Shown: positions 45,177-57,095 of the stretch, one piece after another
Position numbering within the stretch: position 1 is the stretch's first letter
How the letters are laid out: every line of letters starts with the position of its first letter
DNA from: Miscanthus floridulus
Taxonomy: Eukaryota > Streptophyta > Magnoliopsida > Poales > Poaceae
DNA length: 64,000 bases
Assembly: GCF_019320115.1 (NCBI RefSeq)
Contig: NC_089587.1
Location: forward strand, 84,182,384-84,246,383
Direction: 5' to 3'
Notes under the pieces: model-generated
Databases searched by the model: none
What the model was told of the DNA's origin: nothing
The model's input: only the letters and a program-made list of their open reading frames with translations
Program-made: the position numbers and the translations under genes

Positions 45177-47618
45177 ATGGCTCATGTCAAGAACGCTGAA
45201 GGTGGTCCAAGTGATAAGGATCTGAGGCCTCCACCTCGCTTGCCTACTGATGTGAAAGGCAAGGTGACAGAGAAGATCACATCAAAGACATGGAAGTATG
45301 TAGATACTGATACAGTGAGAGCAGCTGCAGCCGCAGCCGCCGAAGAGCGTGTAGAGAGAGGAGGTGCTAGGAGTGGAGTTTAGATTGCAGATCAGCTTTC
45401 ACCAGCACAGAGGGTAGCTATAGAGTAGGTTGAGTGCCGTCATAGTAGTCTAGCTAGGATTGTCATGCTTGAGGGACATTGTGTTGCTTTGGAGGAGACT
45501 TAGCCTCAGGGGGAGCCACAGCAGTAGATAGAGTAGACACAGGAGGCAGAGCAGACCAAGGAGACAGAGTCAGCATCTCAGCCATAGCTTCGCCACTCTA
45601 GTCATACCTATACCTAGGTGACACCAAGGGCAGAGACATAGCGGAGGGGTTCTTATCCGCCTCCTAGACCATAGGGTCTGCCTCTAGTGACTCATCTAGA
45701 TTTGAGGGCTGCCATGGCTAAACAGGTGCAGCAGCTCAGATTTGTGTAGTTTGAGGAGTGGTTCCTGCCTATGAGGGATGAGCGTGCTTCTAAGGGGTTC
45801 TATACACCACTGTAGGAAGATTTTTATAATGCATATCTTAACAGTGGGGTTGCATTCGGGTCTTAGAGGGTCTGTTCTATTGAGGCCATTGTAGAAGCTG
45901 CAGGAGAGTAGATATGTCCACACCTCTCTTACTTGCCAGGGTTGACAAATTTACTTGGATAGACAGACAGATATGTTCCACCTTGGGTCCAAGAGTTCTA
46001 TGCTACACTTTGGAATGACCCAGCTTATAGGTTCATTCACTTTGCATTTAGAGGCTGAGATTATATGTCGATGAGCTTCAGGGTCCGAGAGATCCTCAGG
46101 TTACAGGATTCACCCATTCGCATTCATGAGGTTTGCTATGGACATACAGAGCCTCCTAGACACCCTCACGGCAGTCTTGTGCCTCCTACAAATCTAGTTT
46201 GCCCTTGCTTCACAGAGCCATTCGGTGAGGGGTCGAGCAGGACACCTAGGGATCTCACTCCTATAGCCAGACTGCTAGATGCTATCATGAGGAGGACCCT
46301 ACTTTCGAGGATGGGATATCATGAGGGCTTGACTCACATTCAGTTGTGGCTACTGAATGCCCTGATGTAGTAGACCATCTTTGATGTATGGGATGTCATC
46401 CTTTCTAAGATGGAGGATACCCTTGCAGTGGGGTTTTGGGGTCATTGACAACTGTCGTATGCACACTGGATTATATTTCTGATTCACAGGGCAGTTACAG
46501 TGAGGCCTTCAGAGATGTTGGTAGAGTATTCTGGTGCTACTACCGAGTTCCCTGCATATAACTTGACCTAGATGCTCTGTCATAGTAGGGCGAGTGCACC
46601 TAGCCAGCCGAGCCATCACCTAGAGGTGCTAGAGACTATAGCCCAGCAGGATGAGACTATCAAGGGCATTACAGTGACAGAGGAGGAGCAGCTAGATGCT
46701 TAGCAGGAGGGTATGGTCGAGAGCGACCCCAGTGACAGTATAGATGATGATTATCAGGATATTCCTTAGATGCCTCCTCGATGACATGACCATGAGGCCG
46801 GTAGCTCCAGTTCAGCTCCACTTGCACCGCAGACATACCCCACTCTTCTTGTTATACTTGAGCAGATGAGGTAGGATTAGGCTCACCAGGCTCAAGAGAC
46901 CGCTGCTACATTTGCACAGTTTCAAGCCAGACAAGATGAGTTCCAGCGATAGCAGTAGGCTATCCAGTAGCAGTAGCAGGCCATGCAGCAATAGCTTCTC
47001 ATGCAACAGCAGTTACTTGGATTCATGCAGCATGTAGTTACAGCTATTGGGGCTCTACCACCACAGTCTTCACCCTAGATCAGCCAGCCTGCCACCACTT
47101 CTATGACTCTAGCTTTATAGCCTAGTGGGCTTTAGAGTCAGGGATAGCCAGCGGCACAGTTTCCTTCACCTATGGAGCAGGTGTCCCAGTGGTTTGCCTC
47201 GCCAGTACTAGCCCCGCAGTTCACACCTCTACAGACAGGCCTCACTCCGCCTTAGAGTTCCTTAGTGCTCACCCTAGTTACTAGGAGCCTTGGTACTACC
47301 TTCAGTGAGTTGATAGGGTAGCCTACTCCGCCAGAGCTACATGTCCCTTGTCCTTCCATAGCTGCTCCTATTATAGGGACTACAGAGACACTCCCTTCAT
47401 TAGTTGCATCATTAGAGCCACCTGCCAAAGTCATACCTATAGAGTCACAAGCCGCACTAGTCCCTAATCTGACCCAGACCGCTTTAGCATCACTTCCAGC
47501 CATAGAGGGTTAGAATGTTCAAAGCTCAGGATCAGATGATGATGGCACACAGTTCCAAATCGCACATTGCACCTTAGTGCCTGACTCATCCGCTGTAGCC
47601 CTGCCGACTGACCCTTAG
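45177..47618 (+). pseudogene. Envelope-like gene of SIRE-plus, intact frame with TAG stops
   Basis: From ATG 45177 (MAHVKNAEGGPSDKDLRPPP) to TAG 47616-47618, one frame of 814 codons aligns end to end with the SIRE-minus copy. Homologous segments appear throughout (GFYTPL*EDFYNAYLNSG, YRFIHFAF, HEVCYGHTEPPRHPHG, QLLGFMQHVVTAIG). No net frameshift is needed, yet I count about 33 internal TAG, 3 TGA and 0 TAA codons. Many TAGs stand where the sister copy has CAG. About ten CAA codons survive. The position after pol matches the envelope-like gene of SIRE elements, but no transmembrane segment is evident and function is unknown. Confidence 0.75.
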
Positions 47619-48098
47619 GTTTTGGTGTTTAACGCCAAAGAGGGAGAGGGATCAAGTATGTTAGACTTAGGGGGAGCGATATATCTAGGGGGAGCTTATC
47701 TACATTTGGCTACATTTGGCTTTTTATGTGTGATACATTTTTATGCATTCATGTTTACTATTATGCATTGAACTACATAAGTGTGATCGTAATCGTGATA
47801 TTAATGTGATCATGATATTTATGTGGTATGTGACATGTGTGCTCTCTACTTTGAATTATTTATATGTCATGTCACTTGGTTATGCTCATTTGTTTTGCTT
47901 TCGCGTTTTTACTCTGATGCAAATGAGCTATATTACCTGTACTCATGCTTATTTCATATCTATTGAGTACATCATGTTGGCTTAGGTCATATAAGCTTGT
48001 CTAACTCTTTTGTTCTTATTGTCAAAAGCTTATATGAACCAAGCATGTTGAAAACCTCATCTCTTTTACATACTCGAGGTTGTATTGTCATCAATCAC
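47619..48098 (+). other. SIRE-plus 3' untranslated stretch
   Basis: This is AT-rich non-coding sequence between the envelope-like gene and the polypurine tract, matching 14344-14822 of SIRE-minus. Confidence 0.5.
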
Positions 48099-48113
48099 CA
48101 AAAAGGGGGAGAT
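48099..48113 (+). other. SIRE-plus polypurine tract
   Basis: AAAAAGGGGGAGATT lies immediately before the 3' LTR. Confidence 0.8.
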
Positions 48114-49569
48114 TGAAAGCATCTAGGCCCCTAGTTGGGTTTTGGTGATTAATGACAATACGTGATTACTGTGACTAATGTGTGTTTTGCAGATGCAATT
48201 AAGTTAGGTCATGGTAATGGAAATTGATTAGGCAATCATGGCTATCATGCCCCTACGATGAAAATCATTTTGGTTTTCAAAGGATGGATGACAAGGTTAA
48301 GGATGGACTAGTTCTAAGTGTCGTTTGGTGTTGAAGAGACACTTAGAGTAGTATAGGACTTTATTTTTCCTTTGGCCATACTATTAAGGGGGTATGGATG
48401 GGTAGCTTGACCTAGGTGAGTCTAGTGGGTTAGGTGTGGTGCACACTTGCTAAATCTAGCACTAGGTAGCTCCTCAAAAGCCCTTAGATCAATTGGAGCA
48501 AACTTTATTCACATATGATTGAGAGTTAGAAGTGAATGGAGGGTCAAATGCTGACTAGACGCTGGTTCTGGTGTGACCAGACGCTGGCATAGAGTTTGGT
48601 CAGTTCATTTGATCAAGGTGAAATCGTCTGGCGTGACCAGACGCTGAGAGGTGAGCGACCGGATGCTGGGTGCCAGCGTCTGGTCGACTCCAGTAAGGTT
48701 TCATAAAGGGAAAATCATGACCAAACACATCCAGTCAGTGCTGACCGAACGCTGTCCAGCGTCCGGTCACAACTTAAACACTGGGTTTTAGGGAGAACTG
48801 ACCAGAGCATCCGGTCACCCCACAGAGGCACATAACGGTTTGTTTTGAACATGGGTGTATAAATACTTCCTCCTTTCATGTGAGGGGGTACTTTTGCTCA
48901 TTTCAACAATTGAGAAACACCCTTGAGAGTGCCAAAAAGAGCAAGGTCCTAGTGAGGTGATTGAGATTTGAGAATCCAAGAGTGAGCCCTCATTAGTGAA
49001 AGCAAGAGTAGCAAAGTGTGCATCCACCCTTCTCATTAGGTTTGTCGTGGTCAAGTGAGAGTTCGTGCTTGTTACTCTTGGTGATCGCCATCACCTAGAT
49101 GGCTTGGAGGTGATTGGGAGCTTGGTGATCATCCAGCAGAGCTTGTCGATGACCCAACTTAAGTTGTGAGCGGTTATGGGTGATTCACCGCGACGGAGTG
49201 TCGAAGAATCAACCCGTAGAGATCACTTGATCCTTGCATGGATCAAGAGGGAGCCTTGCGCGGGTGCCTCAATGAGGACTAGTGGGGTGTGGTGACTCTC
49301 TGATACCTCGGCAAAACATCACCACGTTCCTCCTTCTCTCTTTACTTTAAGCATTTACTTTGAGCAATTCAATTCTTGTCTTTACATTCATAGAATTATC
49401 ATGCTAGAGTAGGATTGGAACATAGGTTGCTAAACTTTTATGTGGTAGAACAATAGAAACACTGTCTAGGCATAAGGGTTGAAGTGGGCTAACCGTAGGG
49501 ATTAATTATTGCAAAGAATTTTAGAATTAGCCCAATTCACCCCCTCTCTTGGGCATCTTGATCCTTTTA
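48114..49569 (+). repeat. SIRE-plus 3' LTR
   Basis: This uninterrupted LTR of 1456 bp runs TGAAAGCATCTAGGCCCC...GATCCTTTTA; the terminal CA has become TA. It has a motif cluster at 48550-48815 and a TATA box, TATAAATA, at 48858-48865. It supplies the empty-site sequence that proves the 6452-11084 insertion. Confidence 0.85.
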
Positions 49570-49632
49570 GCTATGGCTATAGTTTCTGGGACCTACAACG
49601 AAGATGAATCAAGAGAGAGAGAGATGGGAGGA
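49570..49632 (-). repeat. Chromovirus 3' LTR fragment (left)
   Basis: GCTATGGCTATAGTTTCTGG and the following 40 bases match 60194-60256 of the 5' LTR. The fragment lies between SIRE-plus and the 49633 solo LTR. Confidence 0.75.
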
Positions 49633-50708
49633 TGAAGGGTCGAGATGGCGACTAGAGGGGGGGGGTGAATAGTCTTTTCTAAAACTTAATCACGTCGGCT
49701 AACCGATACAAGTGCGGAATTAAAACTATCGGTCTAGCCAAGACTATACCCCACTATATGTGTTCACTAGCACCTTGCAAAGATAACAATTATGCAACAA
49801 AGGTGCTGGACTAGCTAGAGCTCTCCTAAACAATTCTAGGAGCAAGGTTACACAAACCTATGCCACTAGTACTTTAAGCGACAAGGGAGCTCCTACACAT
49901 GCTAGTAAGCAAAAGCACAAAGCTAACTAAGCTCACTAGCAATGCTCAATAACAAGGCAACCAATGCCTAATTAGAGAGCGCAAATACTTAGTTACACAA
50001 ACTAAGCAATGTGACTAACAAGGTTACTAAAACCAAATTAGCCACGCAAGGGAGCTACTTCTATGCTACACAAGCAAGAAGGTAATTAGCAAGCTACACA
50101 AGCTATCTAATTACAAGAGCAACTACACAAGCTTAATATGTATAAAAGTAATTGCAAGCTTGTGTAATGGGATGCAAACCAACGGGAAGAACAAGGTTGA
50201 CACGATGATTTTTCTCCCGAGGTTCACGTGTTTGCCAACACGCTAGTCCCCGTTGTGTCGACCGCTCACTTGGTGGTTCGGCGGCTAATTAGCATCACCC
50301 GCTAAGCCCGCACATCGGGCGCCGCAAGAACCCACCCCTTGAGTGAGGGTAGCTCAATGACACGCTTTACTAGAGTTGCTCTTCACAGCTCCCGCGGGGC
50401 GAGCACAATGCCCCTCACAAACACTTCTCCGGAGCGCCGCACAAGCTTCTTGCGCGCTTCGACAGAGACCACCACCAAGCCGTCTAGGAGGTGGCAACCT
50501 CCAAGAGTAACAAGCACCACCGGCTTGCAACTCGATCACCTAGTGCCACTCGATGCAACCTCACGATGCAATCGCACTAGAATCGCTCACTCACACAATC
50601 GAATGATCACTATCAAGTATATGTGTGATGGAGGGCTCCCAAGCACTCACAAGCATGGACACTAAGTCCCTTGAGGTGCTCCACACCAGCCATAGCCGAG
50701 GGCCACTT

Positions 50709-50718
50709 CTATTTATAG
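50709..50718 (-). promoter_or_regulatory. TATA box of the 49633-52020 solo LTR
   Basis: Minus-strand CTATAAATAG lies about 50 bp downstream of the motif cluster. Confidence 0.55.
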
Positions 50719-50767
50719 CCCCAAGGGCTAAACTAGCCGTTACCCCTTCACTGGGCAACGGTCAGGC

Positions 50768-51080
50768 CGACCGGACGCTCCGGTCGTGTTGACCGGACGC
50801 TGGACCTCAGTGTCCGGTCGCCCACAGACGACCACGTGTCCCGGTTCCAACGGTCACTTGACCTGACCGGACGCTCCAGCTTCTACTGACCGGACGCTGG
50901 ACCCTCAGCGTCCAGTCGTTTCCAGTAAGCTCCCGAGCATGACCGGACGCGTCCGGTCGAACGCGATCGGACGCAGCCAGCGTCCGGTCACTCTCCAGCT
51001 ACTGCGTCACCGTACGTCAGCGCGACCGGACGCAGCCTGCCAGCGTCCGGTGCATTTAGATCCAGCGTCCGGTTAGTTGA
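50768..51080 (-). promoter_or_regulatory. GACCGGAC motif cluster in the second-family solo LTR
   Basis: Six exact GACCGGAC and three GTCCGGTC words plus near-matches lie in about 310 bp, including the near-palindrome GACCGGACGCGTCCGGTC (about 50941-50958). Confidence 0.7.
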
Positions 51081-52020
51081 CCGACGCCAGCATCTTCTCC
51101 ATTCTCTTCACCCTTGCACCAATGTGCTAACCACCAAGAATTTGCATCCGGCGCAATAGAAAATAGACATTCCATTTTTCCAAAAGCGCCGAATCCTGCC
51201 TCGCAAGCTCGGCGGGAGGGAGAGAGGGACCCAAACCCATCTCACCCCTGCAAACACCACCTCCTTTGTAAATGTGCCAACACCACCAAGTGTACACCAC
51301 CATGTGTATGTGTGTTAGCATTTTCACAATCATTTCCCAAAGGATGTTAGCCACTCAACTGCCACGCCACTCGATCCTAGCGACAATGCAAAGTTAGATC
51401 ACTCGAGTGGCACTAGATGACCGATATGCAAACAAGTTTGCCCCTCTTGATAGTACGGCCATCTATTCTAAACCCGGTCATAAACTTCTCTACACACCTA
51501 TGACCGGTGAAATGAAATGCCCTAGGTTATACCTTTGCCTTGCGCATTCCATTCCATCTCCTTCAATGTCGATGCAACACATGCACCAACACGATCAACA
51601 ATGATATGATCCACTTCATATCATCACATGATCATATTGGTTCATCGATCTTGACTCTACTTGCTCTTCACCGTTGCCATCGTCCATCGGCGCCAAGTCT
51701 TGCTCAAGCTTCACCGCCACGCGGTCCATCACTCCAAAGCCTTCGACTTGCCCTTCACGCTTGCAACCGGTCCATCAAGCCAAGTCTTGTCTTGATCTTC
51801 TCCACCTTGATCACATGACTCAATGTCATGTCTCATGTGCAATAAGCTCCTTCATCATCACATGTGTGAGCTTTGCAACATCTCCAAGCCGTTTTCACCT
51901 TCATGGCATATGTTGCTCACACACATGTACCTGTGGACTAATCACCTGTGTATCTCACATAAACACAATTAGTCCACCTAAGTTGTCACTCAATTACCAA
52001 AACCAAACAAGGACCTTTTA

Positions 52021-52845
52021 GAGGAGCAGTGGATAGGGCTGGCCATGGTGAGCTCGGAGCTTAGCGGCGCTCCGTGACCATGGCGGCGATGGCGATGTAA
52101 AATGTCACATTACCTGGGCTCTGACAAAGGCAATGGCAGGTCAATGAGGTAGAGGAGATGATGGCGGAGCTGTGTGCGTGAGCAATTGCATAATGGCACT
52201 ATGGCGGTGGCGTGCGAGCTCAGCAAGGGTACAGTGGCGATGGCGACAGCGCTTGGTTCCGCTCAGGCATGGTGAAGGCGAGAGAAAGGCAGAGTGAGGC
52301 GAGTGAGAGCAAGTGAGGAGGGCAGCGGCCTCGCGCGGCTTTGTTGCCTGCGTCGGGCTGACTAGTTTTACAAAACAACATTTTGTTGATACTTATGAGC
52401 TCTATTTGACCATGTTAGACAGTAAATTAGATTATGACCCTTAAATAAAGTTTGTTACCCATGACAAGAACTACAACTTTTATTTAGGTCACACAGCCAT
52501 GCAAACACTCTAAGCTACTTTCAACTTTGGTCTAACTAGTACAATGAAAATGGTATTTCAAATGAAACCAACACTTAGAAGCAAATTTGGTCTATGTCAT
52601 GAATATAAACATTGTTCCATTTATCATTCTAGATGTGTCTAAGGTGTTTTCGTGACCTCACAACCATCTCATACATCGGTCATACATGATTGCAAGCATA
52701 AGCATATATATAAAATCAACAATTCATGTGATAAGGTATAAGAATAAGATGAAATTTCATATGCTCATGTTCATGAATGCTTGGATGATGCTTGTGCTCA
52801 TGAAATGCAGGTGCCAAATGCAAAGCTTAACACTGGGGTGTTATA
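52021..52845 (-). repeat. Chromovirus 3' LTR fragment (right)
   Basis: This continues the LTR after the solo insertion and matches 60266-61319. It includes AGTGGATAGGGCTGGCC at its low end and CACTGGGGTGTTATA at its high end (TTACA in the 5' LTR). Minus-strand polypurine CTATAAGGGGGAGGGGC (52846-52862) adjoins it. Confidence 0.8.
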
Positions 52846-52849
52846 GCCC

Positions 52850-53972
52850 CTCCCCCTTATAGAAATCTCATCCTGATATTTGAAAGACCTGCCATTCCTT
52901 AAAAAGGTGGGATAAACCTCACGTAAATAATCCTCCCGTTCCCACGTGGCATCTTGTTCACTGTGGTTATTCCACACCACCTTGTAGAACTTAATGACCT
53001 TGCTTCGAGTTACTCTTTGCATTTCTTCTAGCACACATATTGGTTTCTCTTCATAAGTTAAATCCGATTGGAGCTTAATGTTGGTGGGTGCAATGGCTTC
53101 CTCAGGTACGCGAAGACATTTTTCAACTGCAAAACATGGAAGACATCGAATATCGCACTCATCTCAGGAGGAAGTTGTAACTTGTAGGCAATATTTCCTT
53201 CCCATTCAATAATCTAGTACGGGCCTACATACCTAGGCGCAAGCTTCCTTTTTACTCCAAATCTCTACACTCCCTTCATGGGTGACACTTTTAAGTATAC
53301 AGAGTCTCCCACTTCAAAGGTTAATGGTCTTCTTCTTTTATTAGCATAACTCTTTTGTCTTGACTGAGCTGCTTTCATGTGCTATTGGATAACACATACT
53401 TGTTCTTCAGCTTCGGTGACAAAGTCAATGCCAAAATATCTTCTTTCTCCGGGTTCAATCCAATTCAAGGGAGTTCTACATTTCCACCCATATAAGGCTT
53501 CAAAAGGAGCCATCTTGATGCTCACTTGATAATTGTTGTTGTAGGAGAACTTGGCTAAAGGTAGCCACTTTTCCCATGAACCCTTGGAAGATATTATACA
53601 AGCTCTCAACATGTCTTCTAAGATTTGATTCACTTGCTCGGTCTGTCCCAAAGTTTGTAGATGGTATGCTGAACTTCTGATTAGTTTGGTTCCCAAGGCC
53701 TGGTGCAAGTGTTCTAAAAAATGAGCTATAAACTGTGGTCCCCGATATAAGATTATGGTCCTTGGTACTCCATTTAGCCTCATGATCTGAGAAACGTACA
53801 GCTCAGCGTACTTCCCCGCGTGATATGTTGTGTTAACCGGTATAAAATATGCTGACTTGGTGAGGCGATCTACATCGATCTATATGGAATTGTGACCTTG
53901 CTGTGTCATCGGAAGGCCAATAATAAAGTCCATACTTATTTCCTCCCATTTCTAGCCTAGAATAGGCAACGG
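52850..53972 (-). pseudogene. Chromovirus integrase core, C-terminus and chromodomain
   Basis: At 53783-53382 the integrase core reads LYRGPQFIAHFLEHLHQALG, with the first residue of the usual D-G-P replaced, and QTEQVNQILEDMLR with the catalytic E. At 53034-52863 a chromodomain reads YKVVWNNHSEQDATWE, the histone-binding fold that guides chromovirus insertion. Between them (53381-53035) the GPY/F-type region is degraded. Stops and frameshifts are frequent. The reading line runs into the LTR, as is usual in this group. Confidence 0.75.
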
Positions 53973-55600
53973 CTAAAGTAATCCAACAGATTTCAAATGA
54001 ATGGCCTTTACTCTACTGCAATTATCACACCTAGCTACATAGGCGGCAATTTTCTTCTTCATCTTGGTCCACCAAAAATGGGTTTTCAAATCTTGATACA
54101 TTTTGCTACTACCCGGATGGATAGATAACTTGGATGAATGAGCTTTATCTAAAATTTGATTTCTAAGTTCTTGGTCTTTCAGTACCACAAGTTGGACCTC
54201 AATCCATAGCACACCTCTCTCATCCAACCTAAAATGTTTGGTTTCCTGTTCTTGCATCTTTCTCTTAATGTGAAATACACCTACATCTATCTTATGTAGT
54301 TCTATGATTTTGCTCTCAAGTGAGCAACTGATAGTGATATTGTGTAGCACAACAGGATGTAACAAATAAAATCCATCTTCCAACAAGGCTTCCAAAGTGT
54401 TGTAATGAGATTTCTGACTAAGTGCATCTGCTACAACATTGGCCTTTCCTGGATGGTAGTGCACTTCCAAATTATAGTCCTTGATCAGCTCTAACCATCT
54501 TCGCTGCCTCATGTTTAGCTCAGATTGAGTAAAGATATATTTGAGACTTTTGTGGTCAGTATATATGTGACATACATTTTACAACAAGTAATGTCTTCAT
54601 ATCTTCAATGCATGAATAACTGTTGCGAGCTCTAAATCATGCGTAGGATAATGGACTTCATGCTTTCTCAACTGTCAAGAAGCATAGGCAATAACTCGAC
54701 CTTCTTGCATAAGCACACACCCCAAACATGTACCCGATGCATCACAGAACACATCGAAAGGCTTTTCAATGATGGGTTATGCTAGAACAGGAGCTGTAGT
54801 TAACAAGGTCCTTAGGGTGTGAAAAGCAGCTTCACACTCTGGTGTCCAATTAAACTTTTCATCCTTCTAGAGTAGTCTAGTCATGGGCTTAGCTATCTTG
54901 GAGAAATTAGGAATGAAACGATGATAGTAGCCTTCTAGCCCTAGAAAACTCCGAACTTCATGAACCGAAGTCGGGACCTTCCAATCCATGACCTCTTGTA
55001 CTTTAGATGGGTCTACAGAAATTTCATCTTTAGATAAGATGTGACCCAAGAAGGGTATTTTGCTCAACTAGATTTAACACTTGCTAAATTTGGCATATAA
55101 CTTATGTTCCCTCAATCTGGACAAAACAACTCTCAGATGCTCTACATGGTCTGCCTCATTCTCTGAGTAAATCAAGATATCATCGATAAACACAACCATG
55201 AACTTGTCGAGCTCAGGCATGAATACTGAATTCATCAAGTACATGAAGTAGACAGGAGCATTTGTCAGTCCAAAAGACATGACCAAATACTCGTACAAGT
55301 CGTACCTAGTAGAGAAAGCTGTTTTAGGTATATCCTATGGCCTGATCTTAATCTAATGATAGCTGGACTCAAGTCAATCTTAGAGAATACCTTTGCTTGT
55401 GCCAATTGATCGAACAAGATATTGATACAGGGCAAAGGATACTTGTTCTTAATGGTCACAGTATTAAGCGGCCTATAATCCACACACATTCTCAAGGACT
55501 TGTCCTTCTTTACAAATAAAGCTGGACATCCCCATGGAGACGAACTAGGTTGAATGAGACCTTTGTCCAATAGTTTTTTTTAACTGAATTTTAAGTTCAG
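53973..55600 (-). pseudogene. Chromovirus reverse transcriptase, RNase H and integrase zinc domain
   Basis: On the minus strand: [20 protein letters not shown] and [19 protein letters not shown] (55560-55430); [17 protein letters not shown] and catalytic FIDDILIYS (near 55185); FLGHILSKDEISVDPSKV (near 55060). An RNase H with several changes follows, then [15 protein letters not shown] (near 54460) and the integrase HHCC region ([17 protein letters not shown]...CDNC, 54120-54020). At least four frame breaks occur (for example near 55370 and 55072). Confidence 0.75.
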
Positions 55601-55601
55601 C

Positions 55602-56219
55602 TCACTCATTTGGTGGCATCCTATAGGGTCTTCGTGAGATAGGTGCCATACCTGGCACTAACTCGATCTTAAATTCCACATCCCTATCAAACGGTAGATC
55701 TGACAACTCATCTAAAAATACATCAGGAAACTCACAAACCAGTGGAATATCATAGAGGTTAGTGGCTTGGATAGCACAAGATAAGTTTTGGAGATAAAAA
55801 CTTCGGGGAAGTGGTACTAGAAAAGCATTACCTCCCTTTGGTTCTCTCAACATAATTGTTCTAGTGCTAGTGTCAATGAGAACCCCATGATCACTCATCC
55901 ATTTCATGCCTAAGATCACATCTATGGCTAATCCAGGCAATACTATCAAATCCGCTATGTACTCCCTCTCTTGTATCGAGATGAGCATATTTCTAACTAT
56001 CTAATTTGTAGAGATAGTAGCCCCAGCTGAACTTATACTATAACCACCCTTGTTTACCTCAATTATTTTTTGATCATACTTAGATGCAAATGCTTGGCTC
56101 TTAAATGAATGAGAAGCTCCAGAATCAAATAAAATAATGGCAGGATGTTTGTTAACAAGAAACATACTGGCGGTGACAACTTCTCCTGCATGAACTTCTT
56201 CAACAACTATGTAATGCAT
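55602..56219 (-). pseudogene. Chromovirus protease region
   Basis: AIILFDSGASHSF (about 56130-56095) is the aspartic protease active site. LIVLPGLAIDVILGMKWM (about 55955-55900) is the matching downstream motif, followed by the linker FPDVFLDELSDLPFDRDVEF and ISRRPYRMPPNE that leads into reverse transcriptase. One stop (about 56001-56003) interrupts it. Confidence 0.75.
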
Positions 56220-57095
56220 GTATCTAGGACGTGCCTTTGGATTTGCCTGTTTCTGATTACCCTAGTTTTGATTGCCATTTTTCTTAGGATGGGGGCACTC
56301 CTTAGACCAACGACCTAACTAATTGCAGTTGAAGCATGGCTAATAGCTCCTTGGTCCTATTGAGCTTTCTTGCCCTCTGTTTCCCTTGGGTAGGGCAATG
56401 GTGGACGCCCTACGAAATGTCTTCTAGGGGTGGTTGGCCTGAGCTTTTAGCGAAGGAGGCCTAAACTTAGGCGCTGGTGGACGAAACTATGGCCTAGCCA
56501 CCACTCGAGCTCTAGACTAGAAAGATCCTGAGGCGCCTACCTCAGCTGCTCTTTTGCGGCCCTTCGCTGCTGCGTGCAAATTGTTTTGGTTCTCCTAGGT
56601 CAAGGCATCGCTGACAAACTCATTGTATGTGGTACACCTTGAGTTGCCCACGGTCTTCATCACTGCAAACATTGCACTCATAGCAGAACTAGAACTATTT
56701 GCCTGCTCATCCTAGTCTCGGATCAACGCATTATGGTTGTGTTGTGCCCAAACTGCTATGGATGGATCCACTCGAGGGAACATACCAGCGGCACTACCAG
56801 TAAGCTCATCCCCGTATTGCTGACATATCTGGCTCAACACCTCAAAGGTCACTACTTGGGTAGCCTCCCAAGGAGTTCTTCCTTCAGATTCTGCCCTCTA
56901 TTTCTGCTAGAAGGGTCCTTGGTTACGAGCTAGTATGGTCAGCTGTACTTCATACCATGGTTGTCCCCCTAGGTATACTTCATTCCAGTAATAGAGGGGC
57001 GGTTTGTAATACCCCGCATAATGCAAGACTCTCCAAAGTACGGCAGGGGTATCAAACATCAGCAGGAAATTCTCACTTCTAGCTGGTGATGCCAT
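56220..57095 (-). pseudogene. gag: Chromovirus gag
   Basis: From about 57095 (MASPARSENFLLMFDTP) a line with several stops includes QPWYEVQLTI, FEVLSQICQQYGDELTG and AMSAMFAVMKT. It ends in a zinc knuckle CFNCNxLGRWSKEC near 56335-56290, where the knuckle His is replaced by Arg. Most stops are TAG. Confidence 0.65.

Larger units (their letters stand above)
6139..49569 (+). mobile_element. SIRE-plus, SIRE/Maximus-like copia with envelope-like gene
   Basis: This Ty1/copia element is on the plus strand with an LTR pair (6139-12195, interrupted; 48114-49569). It has a TGGTATCAGAGCC primer site, gag, pol and a third gene after pol, which is the SIRE/Maximus layout. TSDs are GCTAC (6134-6138) and GCTAT (49570-49574). 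Three later insertions break it: a solo gypsy LTR at 6452-11084, SIRE-minus at 12755-25977 and a Tat-lineage element at 26807-39517. Once these are removed, gag reads 12249-12754, 25978-26806 and 39523-40598. The genes are degraded by stops and a few frameshifts, so it is not autonomous. Confidence 0.85.
49633..52020 (-). repeat. Solo LTR of a second SIRE-like copia family
   Basis: This 2388-bp sequence is flanked by a perfect GAGGA duplication (49628-49632 and 52021-52025). On the minus strand it runs TAAAAGGTCCTTGTTTGG...CCATCTCGACCCTTCA, so the expected TG start has become TA. Its sequence differs from the SIRE-plus/minus LTR, but it shares the architecture: a GACCGGAC cluster (50768-51080) followed by a TATA box. 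It has no internal genes. The small open frames inside are not conserved coding. Confidence 0.8.

Noticed and set aside
51114..52021. Open frames rich in S/T/H
   Set aside because: They lie within the 2.4-kb solo LTR and partly overlap its motif cluster flank; no conserved domain.
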